A stretch of DNA of 64,000 nucleotides from Bog-532 sp963775825 (GCA_963775825.1 CAVZKY010000046.1:62001-126000), one strand, 5' to 3'; shown: positions 7,622 to 19,669, numbered from the stretch's first letter. Program-made: numbers and translations. Notes: generated by a model from the sequence alone, not told the origin.

Positions 7622-10600
7622 CGGTCGCGGGCACGTTCACGTCGATCAGCGGATCCCAGGTGGCGGACGTCACGCCGCCCACGTTGGTGGCGCTGACGAC
7701 GGGCTGCGGGTCGCCGGACAGAATCGTATCGGTCGCGGTGCTGAAGATAGCCGACCCGGTGGTCGAGCCGAAGCCACTGATGTCGTAGGAGGCATCGCTG
7801 GCCGGGATGGTCTCCGGCCCCGTCCCGTTGCCCGTGGTGAACTCGGTGGCTGAGACGGTCGCGGTCCAGTCGGCGCCGAAGCCCCGGTTGTCGAGGACCT
7901 GAACGGTGCCCAGGCTGGCGCTTGCGCTGCCGCCCGGGGTCGTGGCGCCCAGGTCGGCGCTGATGGGCGCGGTGATGGACAGCGCGCCGGCTATGACGGG
8001 GACGCTGACAGCGCAGCGCGGGTCGGTGCTCCCGGCCGGGCAGTCGCTGCCCGGATCCGGCGAGACGACGGTGTTGGCCAGGATCCTGCCGCCCGTATCG
8101 GGGTCATTCACCGTGACCGAGTAGGTGATGGTGACGACGTCGCCGGGGTCGAGGTCGCCGGTCCAGGTCAGCACCGGCGGACTGGCATAGCCGACGGTGC
8201 CGCCGCCTACAACGGTGACGTCACCGTTGTAGGCGGCGTCGCCCAGGACGCCCGCCAGCGTGTCGGTCACCTGCGCCCCGGCATAGGGCGTCTGGCCGGT
8301 GTCGGCGACGGTGATGGTGTACCCGACGGTGGAGCCGGGCGTGGTCGGTGCTCACGGTGGCGGTCTTGGTCAGGGTGAGCGCCGGGATCAGGTCGATGAC
8401 CGTGGCGGTGCAGGCCGGGTCGGTGCTGCCGGCCGGGCAGTTGCTCCCGGTGGCCGCCGTCGTGACGGTGTTGGTGAGGAGTTTGTCGCCGGTGTCGGGG
8501 TTGTTCACCGTAACGGAGTAGGTGATGGTCACGGTCGTGCCGGGGGTGAGGTCACCGGTCCAGGTCAGCGTCGGGCTGACGTAGCTGACCGCTTCGCTGC
8601 TGGCGATCGCGTCGTTGTTGTAGGTCGCGTCGGCGAGGACGCCGCCGAGCGGGTCGGTGACGGTGATTCCGCTGTACGGGGTCTGGCCGGTATCGTCGAC
8701 CGTGATCGTGAAACCTACGGTCGAGCCGGGCGTGGTCGTGCTCGCGTCGCGGTCTTGGTGATGGCCAGGGCCGGGACCAGGACGGTCACCGTGGCGGTGC
8801 AGCGGGGGTCGGTGCCGTCGGCCGGGCAGTTGTTCCCCGCGGCCGCCGAGGTGACGGTCGTGGTGAGGGACTTGTCGCCGGTGTCGGGGTTGCTGACCGT
8901 GACCGAGAAGGTGATGGTCGCGCTGGCACCGGGGGCGAGGTCACCGGTCCAGGTCAGCGTCGGGCTGGCGTAGCTGACCGAGCCGCTGGTCGTGCTGGCG
9001 TCGTTGTTGAAGGCCGCGTCATCCAGCACGCTGGTCAGCGGGTCGGTCACGCTCACGCCGGTGTAGGCGGTCTGCCCGGTGTTCGTGACCGTGAGCGTGT
9101 AGACCACGGTGGAGCCTGGGGTGGTGGTGCTCACGCTGGCCGTGTTCACGATCGTCAGGGCCGATACGTCAACCGTGACGGTACAACGGGGGTCGGTGCC
9201 GTCGGCCGGGCAGTTGTTCCCGGCGGTGGCCGAGGTGATGGCGTTGGTCAGGACATGGCTGCCGGTATCGGGGCTGTCCACCGTGACGGAGTAGGTGACC
9301 GTGGCGCTGGCGCCGACCGCGAGGTCCCCGGACCAGGTCAGGTCCGGGCTGGAAAAGGCGACCGTGTGCCCGCGTCGGCGGCCGCGTTGCTGTTATAGCT
9401 GGCATCGCCTAGCACTCCGGACAGCGAGTCGGAGAACGCTGCGCCGGTGTACGCCGTCTGCCCCGAGTCGGTGACGACGACCGTGTAGGTGACCGTCTGG
9501 CCGGCTGCGGCGGTGGCCGTGCTGGCGGTCTTGACGATGGTCAGCGCCGGGGTCAGCACAAGAACGGTGAGGCTGCACCCCGCGTTGGAGCTGGCCGGCG
9601 GGCAGCTGCTACCGGGATCGGTCGAGGCGGCGACGGTGGCGAGGCTCTTGTCGCCGGTGTCGGGGTTGTCCACGGTGACGGTGTAGGTGATGACCGCGGA
9701 GGCGCCCACCGCCAGGTCGCCGGTCCAGGTGATGACCGGGCTGGCGTAGCTGACGGTGCCGCTGGTCGCGGCCGCGTTGTTGTTGTAGGTCGCGTCGTCA
9801 AGCAGGTTCAGTGTCTCGGTGACGGTGGCGCCGGTGTAGGGGGTCTGGCCGTTGTCGGTGACGGTGACGGTGAAGGTGACCGTCTGGCCGGGCACCGCGG
9901 TGGCGGTGTTCGCGGTCGTCACGATGCTCAGGGCGGGGATGAGGATCTGGGTGACGGGGGTGCAGCGGGTGTCGGTGCTGTCGGGTAGGCAGTTGCTGCC
10001 GGGTGCGGTGGATACGGCGGTGGCGGTCAGGGTGGTGCTGGTGACGGGGTTGTCGACCCGGACGGGGAGGTGATGGTGACGGTGCCGCCGACGGGGATGT
10101 CCCCGGTCCAGACGGTGCCGGTCGCGCCGATCGACAGGGTCCCGGAGGTGGTGGTGATGTTCCCGTCGCTGGTCGACGTTCGCGGCCAGGCCAGTGGTGC
10201 CGGTGCTGACGCTGATCCCGTAGTACGGGGTCTGCCCGGCGTTGGTGATGGTCGCGGTGTAGGCCAGGGTGCCGCCCGGGGTGATGGTGGCGGCGCTGGC
10301 GGTGAAGTCGATCACCAGGTCGGAGACGGGCACGGTGGTGGTGCAGCGGGGGTCGGTGCCGCGTGGCCGGGCAGTTGCTGCCCGCCGCTGTGGAGGTGAC
10401 GGTGGCGGCCAGCAGGTGGTCGCCGGTATCGGGGCTGTCCACGGTGACCGTGAAGGTGATGGTCGCGGTGTCGCCGGGGCTCAGGTTCCCGGTCCAGGTC
10501 AGGTCCGGGGCGGTGTAGGTCACGGGCGGCCGGTGCCGGTGCTGGTGGCGGTGGTGGTGGCGGCGTCACCATTGTAGGCGGCGTCGTCCAGCACCCCGGC

Positions 10601-13600
10601 CAGCGGGTCGGTGATGGTGGCGCCGGTGTAGGGGGTCTGGCCGGTGTCGGCGGCGGTCAGGGTGTAGGTGACGGTAGCGCCGGGGGTGGCGGTGGCCGGG
10701 GCTGGCGGTGCTGGTGATGGTCAGGGCGGGGGTCAGCACCGGGACGGTGACCTGGCAGCCGCCGCTGGTGGTGCCGGGCGGGCAGGACGACCCGGCCGCG
10801 GCCGAGGCTGACGGTGGTGATGACCAGCTTGTCCCCGGTATCGGGGTTGTTGACCGTGACGGTGTAGGTGATCACCGCGGCGGCGCCGGCGGGCAGGTCC
10901 CCGGTCCAGGTCAGGGCCGGGCTGGTATAGGTCAGTGCCCCGGTCCCGGTGGTGGCGGCGTCGCCGTTGTAGGCGGCGTCGTCGAACATCGCGGCGAACG
11001 AGTCGGTGACCACCGCGCCGGTGTAGGTGGTCTGGCCGGTGTTGGTGATGGTGAGGGTGTAGCTGATCACCTGGCCGGGCACCGCGCTGGTGGTGTCCGC
11101 GGTCTGGGTGATGCGTCAGGCCCGGGATCACCACATTGGCCACCGGCGTGCACGCCGGGTCGGTGCTGCCCGCCGGGCAGTTGCTGCCCGGCGCGGTGGT
11201 GACGGCGGTCAGCGAGATGACCTGGCTGCCCGCAGGGTAGGGATCAGCGACGATCAGCGAGCCGGTGATCGTCACCGTCCCGCCGGCCGGGACGTCCCCG
11301 GTCCACACCGCACCGGACGTGCCGATCGACAAGGTGCCGGAGCTGGCCACCTGGTTGCCCACGCTGGTCAGCTGGGCGGGGGTGTTCGCGCTGGTGAAGG
11401 TGACGCTGATCCCGTAGTACGGGGTCTGCCCGGTATTGGTGATCGTGGTCGTCTCGTTGAGCGTCCCGCCGGGCGTGACGGCAGCCGGGCTGAACGCCGA
11501 GTCGATCGCCAGCGCCGAGACCGTCACGGTGGTGGTGCAGCGCGGGTCGGCGGACCCGGAGCCGCAGTTGCTGCCCGTGCTGGCCGAGGTCACGGTGCTG
11601 GCCAGGATCTGGCTGCCGGTATCGGGATTGCTGACGGTGACGGAGTAGGTGAGGGTGACCGACCCGGACGCCGGGACGGTCCCGGCCCAGCCCAGGTCCG
11701 GGCTGGCGAACGACGCGGTGCCCGCCGGGGTGGTGGTGCCGGTCAGGACCGCGGCCGCGTCGTTGTTGTAGGCGGCGTTACCGAGCACCCCCGATCAGCG
11801 GCGACGGTGAACGCGGCCCCGTCATAATCGCTCACCCCGGAGTTGGCGATGGTGACCGTGTAGGTCACCACCCCGCCGGCCACCGCCGAGGCGGCGCCGG
11901 CGGCCGCGGTGATGGTCAGGGTGGCCGCGCTGACCACGGTCAGGGTGACGGTGCAGCGCGGGTCGGTGGAGGCGGCCGCGCAGTTGCTGCCCGCCGTCGC
12001 AGAGGTGACGGTGTTGGCCAGGACCAGGTCCCCGTTGTCGGGGTTGTCGATGGTCACCGAATAGGTGATGGCCGCGGCGTCCCCCGGGTTCAGGTCCCCG
12101 GTCCAGGACACGGTTGAGCCCGCGTAGGACACGGTCCCGGCGGTCGCGGTCGCGGGCGCGTCGCTGTCGTAGGCGGCATCATCCAGCACCCCGGTCAGCG
12201 GGTCGGTCAGGCTCGCGCCGGTATAGGAGGTCTGCCCGGTATCGGTCACGGTGATCGTGTAGGTGACCTGCTGGCCCGGCACCGGGGCGGTGGTGCTGGC
12301 CGTCTTGACGATGGTCAGGGCCGGAGTCAGCACCGCGACAGTCAGCTGGCACGGGCTGCTGGTGGTGCCGGGCGGGCAGCTGGACCCCGCCGCGGCCGAG
12401 GCGACGGTGGTGATGACCAGCTTGTCCCCGGTATCCGGGTTGTTCACCGTGACGGTGAAGGTGACCACCGCCGACGCGGCGGGAGCCAGGTCCCCGGTCC
12501 AGGTCAGCACCGGGCTGGCATACGACACCGCCCCGGCGGTGGCCGACGCGTTCCCGCCGTAAGCGGCATCGTCGAACATCTCGGCGAACGACTCCGTCAC
12601 CACCGCCCCGGTGTAGGGGGCCGTCCCGGTGTTGGTGATGGTCAGGGTGTAGCCGATCACCTGGCCGGGCACCGCGCTGGTGGTGCTGGGGACCTGGGTG
12701 ATCGACAGGCCCGGGACCAGGACCTGGGCGGTGATGGTGCAGGCCGGGTCGGTGCCCCCGGGCGGGCAGTTGCTGCCCGGCGCGGCCGTGGACAGCACCG
12801 ACCCCCAGGATCTTGTTCCCGGTATCGGGATTGTCCACCGTCACGGTGCCGGTGATCGTGACCGTGCCGCCCACCGGGATATCCCCGGTCCACGACGCGC
12901 CGGTCGCGGTCACCACGATCGTTCCGGAGGTGGCCGCCTGATCACCGTTGGAGGTGGCGTTGGCGAACACCTCCGACGGGTCGGTCGCCACCGTGATCCC
13001 GGTGTAGGCGACCTGCCCGGTATTGGCCAGCGTCACGGTGAACCGGAGCACCGACCCCGGCGTCGTGGTGGCCGCGCTCCAGTACCCCGCGATGCTCAGC
13101 TGGGCCACATCCACCGTGACCGCGCACCGCGGATCGCTGCTGCCCGCCGCGCAGTTGCTCCCGGCCGCCGCCGACGTCACCGTACTGGCCAGGAGATGAT
13201 CGTCGGTATCCGGATTGTGCACCGTCACCGAGAACGTGACCGTCGCGGTGTCCCCGGGATTCAGGTTCCCGGTCCAGGTCAGGGCCGGGCTGGCGTAGGT
13301 CACGGTGCCGGTGCCGGTGCCGGTGGCGGTGGTGGCCGCGTCGCTGTTGTAGGCGGCGTCGTCCAGCACCCCGCCCAGGGCGACGGCGGCGCTGGCCCCG
13401 GTATAGGCGGTCTGCCCGGAGTCGGTCACCGTCACCGTGTAATGCACCACCGCCCCCGGCGTCGTCGTGCCCGAGCCCGCCGTTATCGCGATCGTCAGGC
13501 CGGCGGTGAGCCCCGCTACCGTGACGGTGCAGCCGGGATTGTTGCCGCCCGGCGGGCAGGTGCTGCCCACCGTGCTTGAGGTGACGGCGGTCAAAATCAC

Positions 13601-16600
13601 CTTGTCCCCGGTATCTGGGTTGTTCACCGTGACCGAGAACGTGATCGTCGCCGTCGCCCCGACGGCGAGGTCCCCGGTCCAGGTCAGGTTCGGGCTTGAG
13701 TACTCACCGAGCCCGCAGTCGTCGCCGCGTTGCCGTCGTAGCTGGCGTCGTCGAGCGCGCCGGCCAGCGAGTCGGTGAAGGTCGCCCCGGTGTACGGGGT
13801 CTGGCCCGAGTCGGTCACCGTCACCGTGTAGCCGATAACGGTGCCCGGCGCGGCCGTGCTTGTGTTCGCGGTGGCGGTGATGGTGAGCGCCGGGATGAGG
13901 ACGGGCACGCTGACCGAGCACCTGGGATCGCTGCCGCCTGTCGGGCAGTTGCTGCCTTGCGCGGTTGTAGTGATCGTGCTGGCGAGGACCTTGTTCCCGG
14001 TGTCGGGGTTGTTGACGGTGACGGTGCCGGTGATCGTGATCGTGCCGCCGACGGGAATGTTCCCGGTCCAGGAGATGCCCGTGGCGGTGAGCGACAGCGT
14101 GCCCGAGGTCGCCGTCTGGTCGCCGTTGGGGGTGGCGTCGTCGACGACGTTCGTGATGTTCGAGGCGACCGTGATCCCCGTGTAGGCGACCTGGCCGGAG
14201 TTGGTGAACGTCGAGGTGAACCGGACCACCGAGCCGGGGGTGGTGCTGCTGGCCCCGGCGCTGTTGACGATCGTCAGCACCGCGACGTCGACCGTGGCGG
14301 TGCAGCCTGCGGCCGGGCTCCCGGCCGGGCAGGTGCTGCCGGTAGTGGCCGAGGTGATCGTGCTGGTCAGGATCTCGTTCCCGGTATCGGGGTTGCTGAC
14401 CGTGACCGAGAACGTGATCGTGGCCACCGCCCCGACGGCGAGGTCCCCGGTCCAGGCCAGGTTCGGGCTGGCGAACGACGCGGTTCCGGCGGTCGCGGCC
14501 GCGTCGCCGTTGTAGCTCGCGTCGTCGAGCACGTCCCCGAGCGGGTCGGTGAATGCGGCGCCCGTGTAGGCCGTGCCCCCGGTGTTGGTCACCGTCACCG
14601 TGTACTGCACCCTGGCGCCTGGCGTCGTCGTCGGCGCGCCCGCCGACACCGAGATGGCCAGCCCGGGCACCAGCACCTGGATCGAGCTCGTGCAGCGGCT
14701 GTCGGTGCTGCCCGCCGGGCAGTTGTTGCCTGCGGTCGCCGAGGTGACCGTACTGGCCAGCAGCTTGTCGCCGGTGTCGGGGTTGCTGACCGTGACCGAG
14801 AAGGTGATCGTGGCCACTGCCCCGATGGCGAGGTTCCCGGTCCAGGTCAGGTTGGGGCTCGAGTAGCTCACCGAGCCCAAGCCCGCGGTCACGGTCGCGT
14901 CGTTGTTGTAGCTAGCGTCATCGAGCACCCCCGACAGCGAATCGGCGAGCGCCGCGCCGGTGTAGGCGCTCTGCCCGGAGTTTGTCACCGTGATGGTGTA
15001 GTGCTCCACCGTGCCGGGCGTGGGGGTCCCCGTGCTGGCGGTCAGCGCGATCGTCAGGCCCGGCACCAGGACCGTGACGGTATTCGCGCACCGCGCGTCC
15101 GTGCTCCCGCTGGCGCAGTTGCTGCCGGCCGTGGCCGAGGTGATGGTGCTGGCCAGGATATTGTTCCCGGTGTCGGGGTTGCTGACCGTGACCGAGAACG
15201 TGATCGTGGCCACCGCCCCGACGGCGAGGTTCCCGGTCCAGGTCAGGTTGGGGCTCGAGTAGGCGACCGAGCCCGCGGTCGCGGTCGCGTTGGCGTTGTA
15301 GCTCGCGTCATCGAGCACCCCCGACAGCGAATCGGCGAGCGCCGCGCCGGTGTAGGCAACCGTGCCCGAGTTCGTGACGGTAATGGTGTAGTTGACGGTC
15401 GCGCCGGGGGCCGTGGTCGATGGGCTTGCGGTCACCGCCATGGTCAGGATCGAGACCGGGATGGTACTCGAGCACCGTGAGTCGGTGTTCCCGGCCGCGC
15501 AGTTGCTGCCCGTGCTGGTGGAGGTCACGGTGCTGACCAGGCTCTTGTCGCCGGCGTCGGGGTTGTTCACCGTGGCCGAGAAGGTGATCGTGGCGGTCGC
15601 TCCGACCGCCAGGCTTCCCGTCCAGGTCAGATTCGGGCTGGTGTACGAGACGCTGCCCGCCGACGCGGACGCGTCGCTGTTATAGGTGGCGTCGTCTAGG
15701 ACGCCGGACAGCGAGTCGGTGAAGGTCGCCGCGCTGTAGGCGGCAGAGCCGGAATTGGTCACGGAGACCGTGTAGTGCACGGTCCCCCCCGGGGCGGCCG
15801 TACTCGTTCCCGCGCTGAGCGAGATCGTCAGCTGCGGGGTCGAGCAGGACTGGATGGTCCCCGCGAACGGGTTGTTCTGGACCTGGCCGCCGTTCGGGCT
15901 GCCGCCCAGGCCGCCCTGTGCGTAGGCCGCCGCGATGATGCCGCCGTTCAGGCCGTTCTGGTCGTTGTCGTTCACCGTGGCACCTGGCGCGTAAATGGTC
16001 CCCGGGACCGTCGACGACCCGCCGATCGTGACCTGCGTGGCCGTCGAGAAGTTCCACAGCATGTACGGCACGCCCGAGTTCTGGACGCCATTGAAGTTTC
16101 CCGGCGTCCAGGAAAAGTTGTTGGACACGCCGCTCGTGTTCACGTTGATAATCAGCGGCATGGTCGAGGTAGGTGAGTTATTGAAGGTCAAGGTGTTGAT
16201 GTTGGCCAGGTTGGCGGCCGAGATATTAAGGACATTCTGCGTCCCGGGGGTGAGCGTGACATAAGCGTTCGTGTTGCCAGAAAGGGGCAAGGTCAGCGCC
16301 GTTCCGTTCGAGTTCGTGAGCACCAGCGAATTGGCACAGCTCGCCATGTCGGCGGACTGACTGGCGAATGCGCTGAACGCGGTGGTGAAGTTGATGAGGC
16401 CCGACTGGCTCACTGAGGCTGGCGGCTGAACGACCGACAGTGCAACCTGCGGCTTCGACCCGTAGCTGTACCCGGTTGGGACGAGGTGCGTCGGGTTGTT
16501 CCCGTTGTTGGGGATGATCGATCCGGTCATGTTGCCCACCTTGACGTAGGCGCTGGAGCCGACGCTGACCGTCCCGCCTGAGTTGCTTCCTGACCAGTTG

Positions 16601-17137
16601 ATGCTGCCGCCGACGAGCAGGCCGGTGGGCCGAGAATCACCGGACGCCGTGTACGTTCCCGCCGTCTGGCTCGCCACGGTGAAGTTGCTGCCGACCGTGA
16701 GGTTGCCGCCCATCGCGACCGGTCCGACCGTCGAGGTCGCGCCGAGGGCCGCGTTCCCCTGCACGAACACGCCAAAGCCCTGGCTTCCGGTCGCCGGGTT
16801 GTACGTGGCCGCCATCGGCGCGAAGCGGCGGCCGGCCGCGTGGGCGTTGCGCGCGGCCAACGGGCGCACCGGCGCGAAGCCGCGGCCGGCCGCTGGGCGT
16901 CGCGCGGCCGGGCGCACCGGCGCGAAGCCGCGCCGGCTGGGCGGCACGCGCGGTCGGCGGGCGCACCGGCGCCGCCGTGGCGGGCGCCGGCACCACCAGC
17001 AGGCTCGCGGCGACGAACGTCGCGGCGGCGCCCGAGGCCAGGAGCCGGGACACCGGCCTTCCCGGACCGCGCATGGCGGTAATTCGGCGCTCGGCAACGG
17101 CTGCCGGGTAATGACGCGAATGGGCCAACTCATCCAT
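7575..17137 (-). CDS. Giant secreted surface protein: choice-of-anchor A domain, about 20 DUF11 repeats, WxL-like C-terminus (many frameshifts)
   Basis: Reconstructed as one gene of about 3,190 codons. The N-terminus from 17137 (preceded by GGGGG) has basic residues, a hydrophobic stretch ASGAAATFVAASLLVV and an APATAAP cleavage region, then an Ala/Pro/Arg-rich linker. A choice-of-anchor-A domain follows (about 16815-15850; YNPATGSQGFGVFVQGN, GTIYAPGATVNDNDQNGLNGGIIA). Then twenty about 130-residue DUF11-type beta-sandwich repeats (about 15840-8012), each with a TPG...YT(V)TVTNSGQTAYTGA start, LTWTGDLA core, TVNNPDTG and a GSNCPAGSTDPRC end. The last 140 residues (DNRGFGADWTATVSATEF, TWDPLIDVNVPA, IVHSVS) look like a WxL-type cell-wall-binding domain. 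Probable adhesin or sheath component. Frame breaks lie near 8345, 8745, 9365, 10065, 10180, 10365, 10525, 10700, 10805, 11115, 11790, 12800, 13705 and 16935; sequence error or decay cannot be told apart. Confidence 0.75.
8012..15840 (-). repeat. Tandem array of about 20 repeats of about 390 bp (DUF11 units)
   Basis: The conserved block encoding the NCPAGSTDPRC-like end of each unit recurs on the complement near 15470, 15085, 14690, 14300, 13912, 13520, 13120, 12735, 12340, 11950, 11530, 11140, 10748, 10335, 9957, 9570, 9180, 8795, 8405 and 8012, a period of about 390 bp. Four units (ending near 13912, 12735, 11140 and 9957) form a distinct subtype with GISV/GITV, NGDQ or VGNQ and WTGDIPVGGTVTITG. 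Confidence 0.9.
16818..16990 (-). repeat. GC-rich tandem repeats encoding an FAPVRP linker
   Basis: The motif GGCGCGAAGC(C/G)GCG recurs three times at about 48-50 bp spacing, each followed by GGGCGCACC. In the frame of the anchor domain they read FAPVRP plus Ala/Arg-rich residues. The signal peptide is in a different phase, so a frame break falls inside this array near 16935. Confidence 0.65.
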
Positions 17138-17615
17138 ATCCCCCTATTAACCAGCCAAGCCGGATCCGCTGGCAGAACCTGGCACTTTTCCTGCATGTCG
17201 CGGACGGGATCTTCTTAATCCCGCGACCCATAAATGGTGGGCCCTATGTCTGGTAAGAGGCCTACGGTGGAGTCACGGCTGAAATGGTCATGCTTCCCCC
17301 GTCTAATAATGGATAGGTTACCTGTCTGTACCTTAGTTGATCAAGATCCCGGGTGGGTAGTTAAGGGGACCGTCATTCAGATTCGAAAGGTCCGTCCTAA
17401 CCGTCCGGGAATGCCGGGAATGGAGGTGTGCCTATCCCTGCTGCCCGTTAAATGCCGATCGCGCCGCATAACCAGGGAAAGGCGCCTCGCCATGATTCGT
17501 CACCTTTTCCGGTGACCAGGGGAACCGCCGGCCGTTCGGCACTCGAATGTTCGTTTGCACTCGGGGCAGGCGGTTCGGGTGAGTGTTTCACCGACGCTGG
17601 CCCGGATGCCGCGGG
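17138..17615. other. Upstream region of the giant gene, no gene seen
   Basis: About 480 bases of lower GC content between the giant gene's start and the end of the winged-helix gene. A 93-codon open frame on the + strand (17234-17515) has no recognisable content or ribosome-binding site. Promoter elements for the giant gene probably lie here, but I could not assign any with confidence. Confidence 0.5.
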
Positions 17616-18806
17616 CTAGCTGCTGAGTTCCTGCTCCAGCCAGGTCATGCCGCGGGTGCGGGCGGTCAGCCGGACTCCGCCGAGCAGCCCGGCCAGCCGC
17701 TGCGCCGCGGCATCGGCCGCCGCGACCGCGGCCGCGCCGGCGTCCTCCAGGAACCGGCAGACGATCTCGCCGTCCCGGTCCTGGGCCCAGCCGCCGACGA
17801 TCCGGCCGTCCCACCACAGTGTCGGGCCGACGTTCCCGTTCCGGTCGAACAGCCGGGAGGCGTGCTCGCCGAGGAACCACTCCCGCCGCTGCCAGCCCAT
17901 GGGGGTCGAGTCCAGGGCCGGGAGCAGCGCCGCCCACGGTTCCGCTTCGGGCGGCGGCTCCAGATCCCTGGCGAGCGCGATGCCCGGCACCCCGGCCAGG
18001 TCCACCTCGGCCGGTCTCAGCTCGGTGAGCACCCGGCGCAGCTGCGTCTTGGTCCAGCCCGCCCACCAGCGCAGGTCGTCAGGGGTCGCCGGGCCGTACG
18101 CCGCCAGCCAGCGGCGGGCCAGCTCGACCTCGGCGGCCTCGGTCGTCCAGCCGTCCAGGGCCTCCGTGCCCTGCGGGCACCAGGCGGTCAGCGGCGCCCA
18201 CCGGTACTGATGGGACGTCCAGGTGCCGCGCGGCCGGCCCCGTACTACCTTTCCCTGCGCCGCGAGCAGGAACAGCACCCGGCTGGAGACGTTCTGCGTG
18301 CCCTCGTACTTCGTGCCCCGCGCCAGCGTGATCTGGACCCGCAGCCGTGGATCATCGGCCGCCAGCTCGGCCGCGGTCGCCTCACCGCGTGCGGTCAGCG
18401 CTTTGAGCGCGGCCTCCTCGGTGCCGGTCAGCCAGCCCGCCACGTCGTCGCTTACGCCCGACTCCGCCAGCCAGCCCAGCACCTTCCGGCGCTCGTTGGC
18501 CGCCACCGCGCGCGAGCACGCGGCCTGGATGACCGGCGCGGCGTCCAGCGTGGTGACGAAGACGGTACGGCGCATGCCCAGCAGCCGGATGAGCACCCGG
18601 TCGTCATACAGCGCACGCTCGATGGTTCCGGTGTCGCCGCCGGTCATCCGCAGCAGCAGCGACAGGTACACCGTGGACGGGTCGGTGCTGTGCACCGCGA
18701 CCAGCGACCGGGCCGCCGCTACCGGATCACCGGCCTGCGTGCCGCCCGCCAGCCGGTGCCGCAGCCCCAGCCGGGCCCGCCGCTCCCGCACCCCGATCCG
18801 CCGCAT
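17616..18806 (-). CDS. Winged-helix DNA-binding domain protein (AlkZ/YcaQ-like, HTH_42)
   Basis: Full-length 396-residue protein of the winged-helix DNA-binding family that includes the DNA glycosylases AlkZ and YcaQ. Recognisable blocks are the N-terminal RHRLAGG, ARSLVAVHSTDPSTVYLSL, the VLIRLLGMRRTVFV strand, SSRVLFLLAAQGKVVRGRP, LARRWLAAYGPATPDDLRWW and a C-terminal GNVGPTLWWDGRIVGGWAQ. Family members have three winged-helix modules; AlkZ unhooks interstrand crosslinks, but most homologues of this size in actinomycetes are uncharacterised. The QxQ/QxD catalytic glutamine motif of AlkZ corresponds here to VAVHSTDP, so glycosylase activity is uncertain. The gene stands alone and is divergent from the following MBL hydrolase, with 62 bases between starts. 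Confidence 0.8.
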   Translation of the reverse strand: MRRIGVRERRARLGLRHRLAGGTQAGDPVAAARSLVAVHSTDPSTVYLSLLLRMTGGDTGTIERALYDDRVLIRLLGMRRTVFVTTLDAAPVIQAACSRAVAANERRKVLGWLAESGVSDDVAGWLTGTEEAALKALTARGEATAAELAADDPRLRVQITLARGTKYEGTQNVSSRVLFLLAAQGKVVRGRPRGTWTSHQYRWAPLTAWCPQGTEALDGWTTEAAEVELARRWLAAYGPATPDDLRWWAGWTKTQLRRVLTELRPAEVDLAGVPGIALARDLEPPPEAEPWAALLPALDSTPMGWQRREWFLGEHASRLFDRNGNVGPTLWWDGRIVGGWAQDRDGEIVCRFLEDAGAAAVAAADAAAQRLAGLLGGVRLTARTRGMTWLEQELSS

Positions 18807-18868
18807 GGTGCGAGATTATCGGGCTGTGCACCAGTCGGCTCGTTACCAGATCAATGTGGAGGAATGCC

Positions 18869-19669
18869 GTGCGGCTGACCAGTCCCAGCGTGGAGACCCT
18901 GCTCGATGGCCACCGGATCGGCTCCGACCAGGGATATATCGCCTTCTGCTCGGTCACCCTCATCGAGGGGCTGGACGAGCAGGGGACGCTCCGGCGGATC
19001 GTGGTCGACACGGGCCACACCGGGCGCCGGCCAGCCCTGGACGCCGCCCTGCGCCAGCGGGGCCTGACCCGCGACAGCATCGACACCGTGGTCTGCACCC
19101 ACGCGCACTGGGACCACATCGAGAACCTTGACATCTTCGAGCGGGCCGAGGTCGTGCTGCATCCGGACGAACGACGGTATGTGCGCCGCCCGCACCGTAA
19201 CGATTTCGCCTGCCCGCCGTGGATCGAGTCGGTCGTGGAGCGGTACGAAGACCGGGTCCGCGTCGTGGACGAGGGGACCCGGTTGCTGCCGGGTGTGGAG
19301 ATCGTGGCCGCGCCCGGGCACTCGGCCGGGACGATCGCGGTCGCGGTGGCCACCCCCGACGGGATTGCGGTCGTCGCGGGCGATTCCATTCAGAACGCCC
19401 TGGTGGCCCGGGAACGCCGCAACGCGCTGGTGCTCTGGAACGAGCAGCTTGCCGCCAGGACGATCGAAAAGCTGCTGGCCATCGGCGACATCATCTACCC
19501 GGGACACGACCGGCCGTTCCGGGTGGGCCCGGACGGCCGGACCGAGTACCTGCGGGACTTCGCGCTCACCCTCACCGGCGTGACCGCGGGCCAGCCTGGC
19601 CTGGAGCTGACCGATCCCGGCTTCCAGCAGACGGTCATGCCTGGCATCGAAGAGCAGCGCCTGCCTTGA
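18869..19669 (+). CDS. MBL-fold metallo-hydrolase
   Basis: Metallo-beta-lactamase-fold protein, 266 residues from GTG 18869. The zinc motif HAHWDH is at about residues 78-83, followed by APGHSAGT (about 149), VVAGDSIQN and a C-terminal YPGHDRP (about 210). GTG 18869 was chosen because GGAGGAATGCC stands immediately before it; the ATG at 18854 would place that ribosome-binding site inside the coding region. It differs strongly from the lactonase-like protein at 2 kb: this one lacks the IKDDY segment and fits the general glyoxalase-like MBL class. Substrate unknown. No operon partner is evident, with 120 bases before the histidine kinase. Confidence 0.8.
   Translation: MRLTSPSVETLLDGHRIGSDQGYIAFCSVTLIEGLDEQGTLRRIVVDTGHTGRRPALDAALRQRGLTRDSIDTVVCTHAHWDHIENLDIFERAEVVLHPDERRYVRRPHRNDFACPPWIESVVERYEDRVRVVDEGTRLLPGVEIVAAPGHSAGTIAVAVATPDGIAVVAGDSIQNALVARERRNALVLWNEQLAARTIEKLLAIGDIIYPGHDRPFRVGPDGRTEYLRDFALTLTGVTAGQPGLELTDPGFQQTVMPGIEEQRLP

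Noticed and set aside
13696..15480. Long + strand open frames opposite the DUF11 repeats (for example 594 codons)
   Set aside because: They repeat with the 390-bp period, are Arg/Gly/Val-rich and are explained as antisense shadows of the repeat units.
8012..15840. The regular array as a CRISPR or satellite repeat
   Set aside because: The 390-bp units are protein-coding, diverge mainly at third positions and lack spacers.
17234..17515. 93-codon + strand frame upstream of the giant gene
   Set aside because: No ribosome-binding site, no recognisable motif and atypical composition; better explained as promoter/leader DNA.
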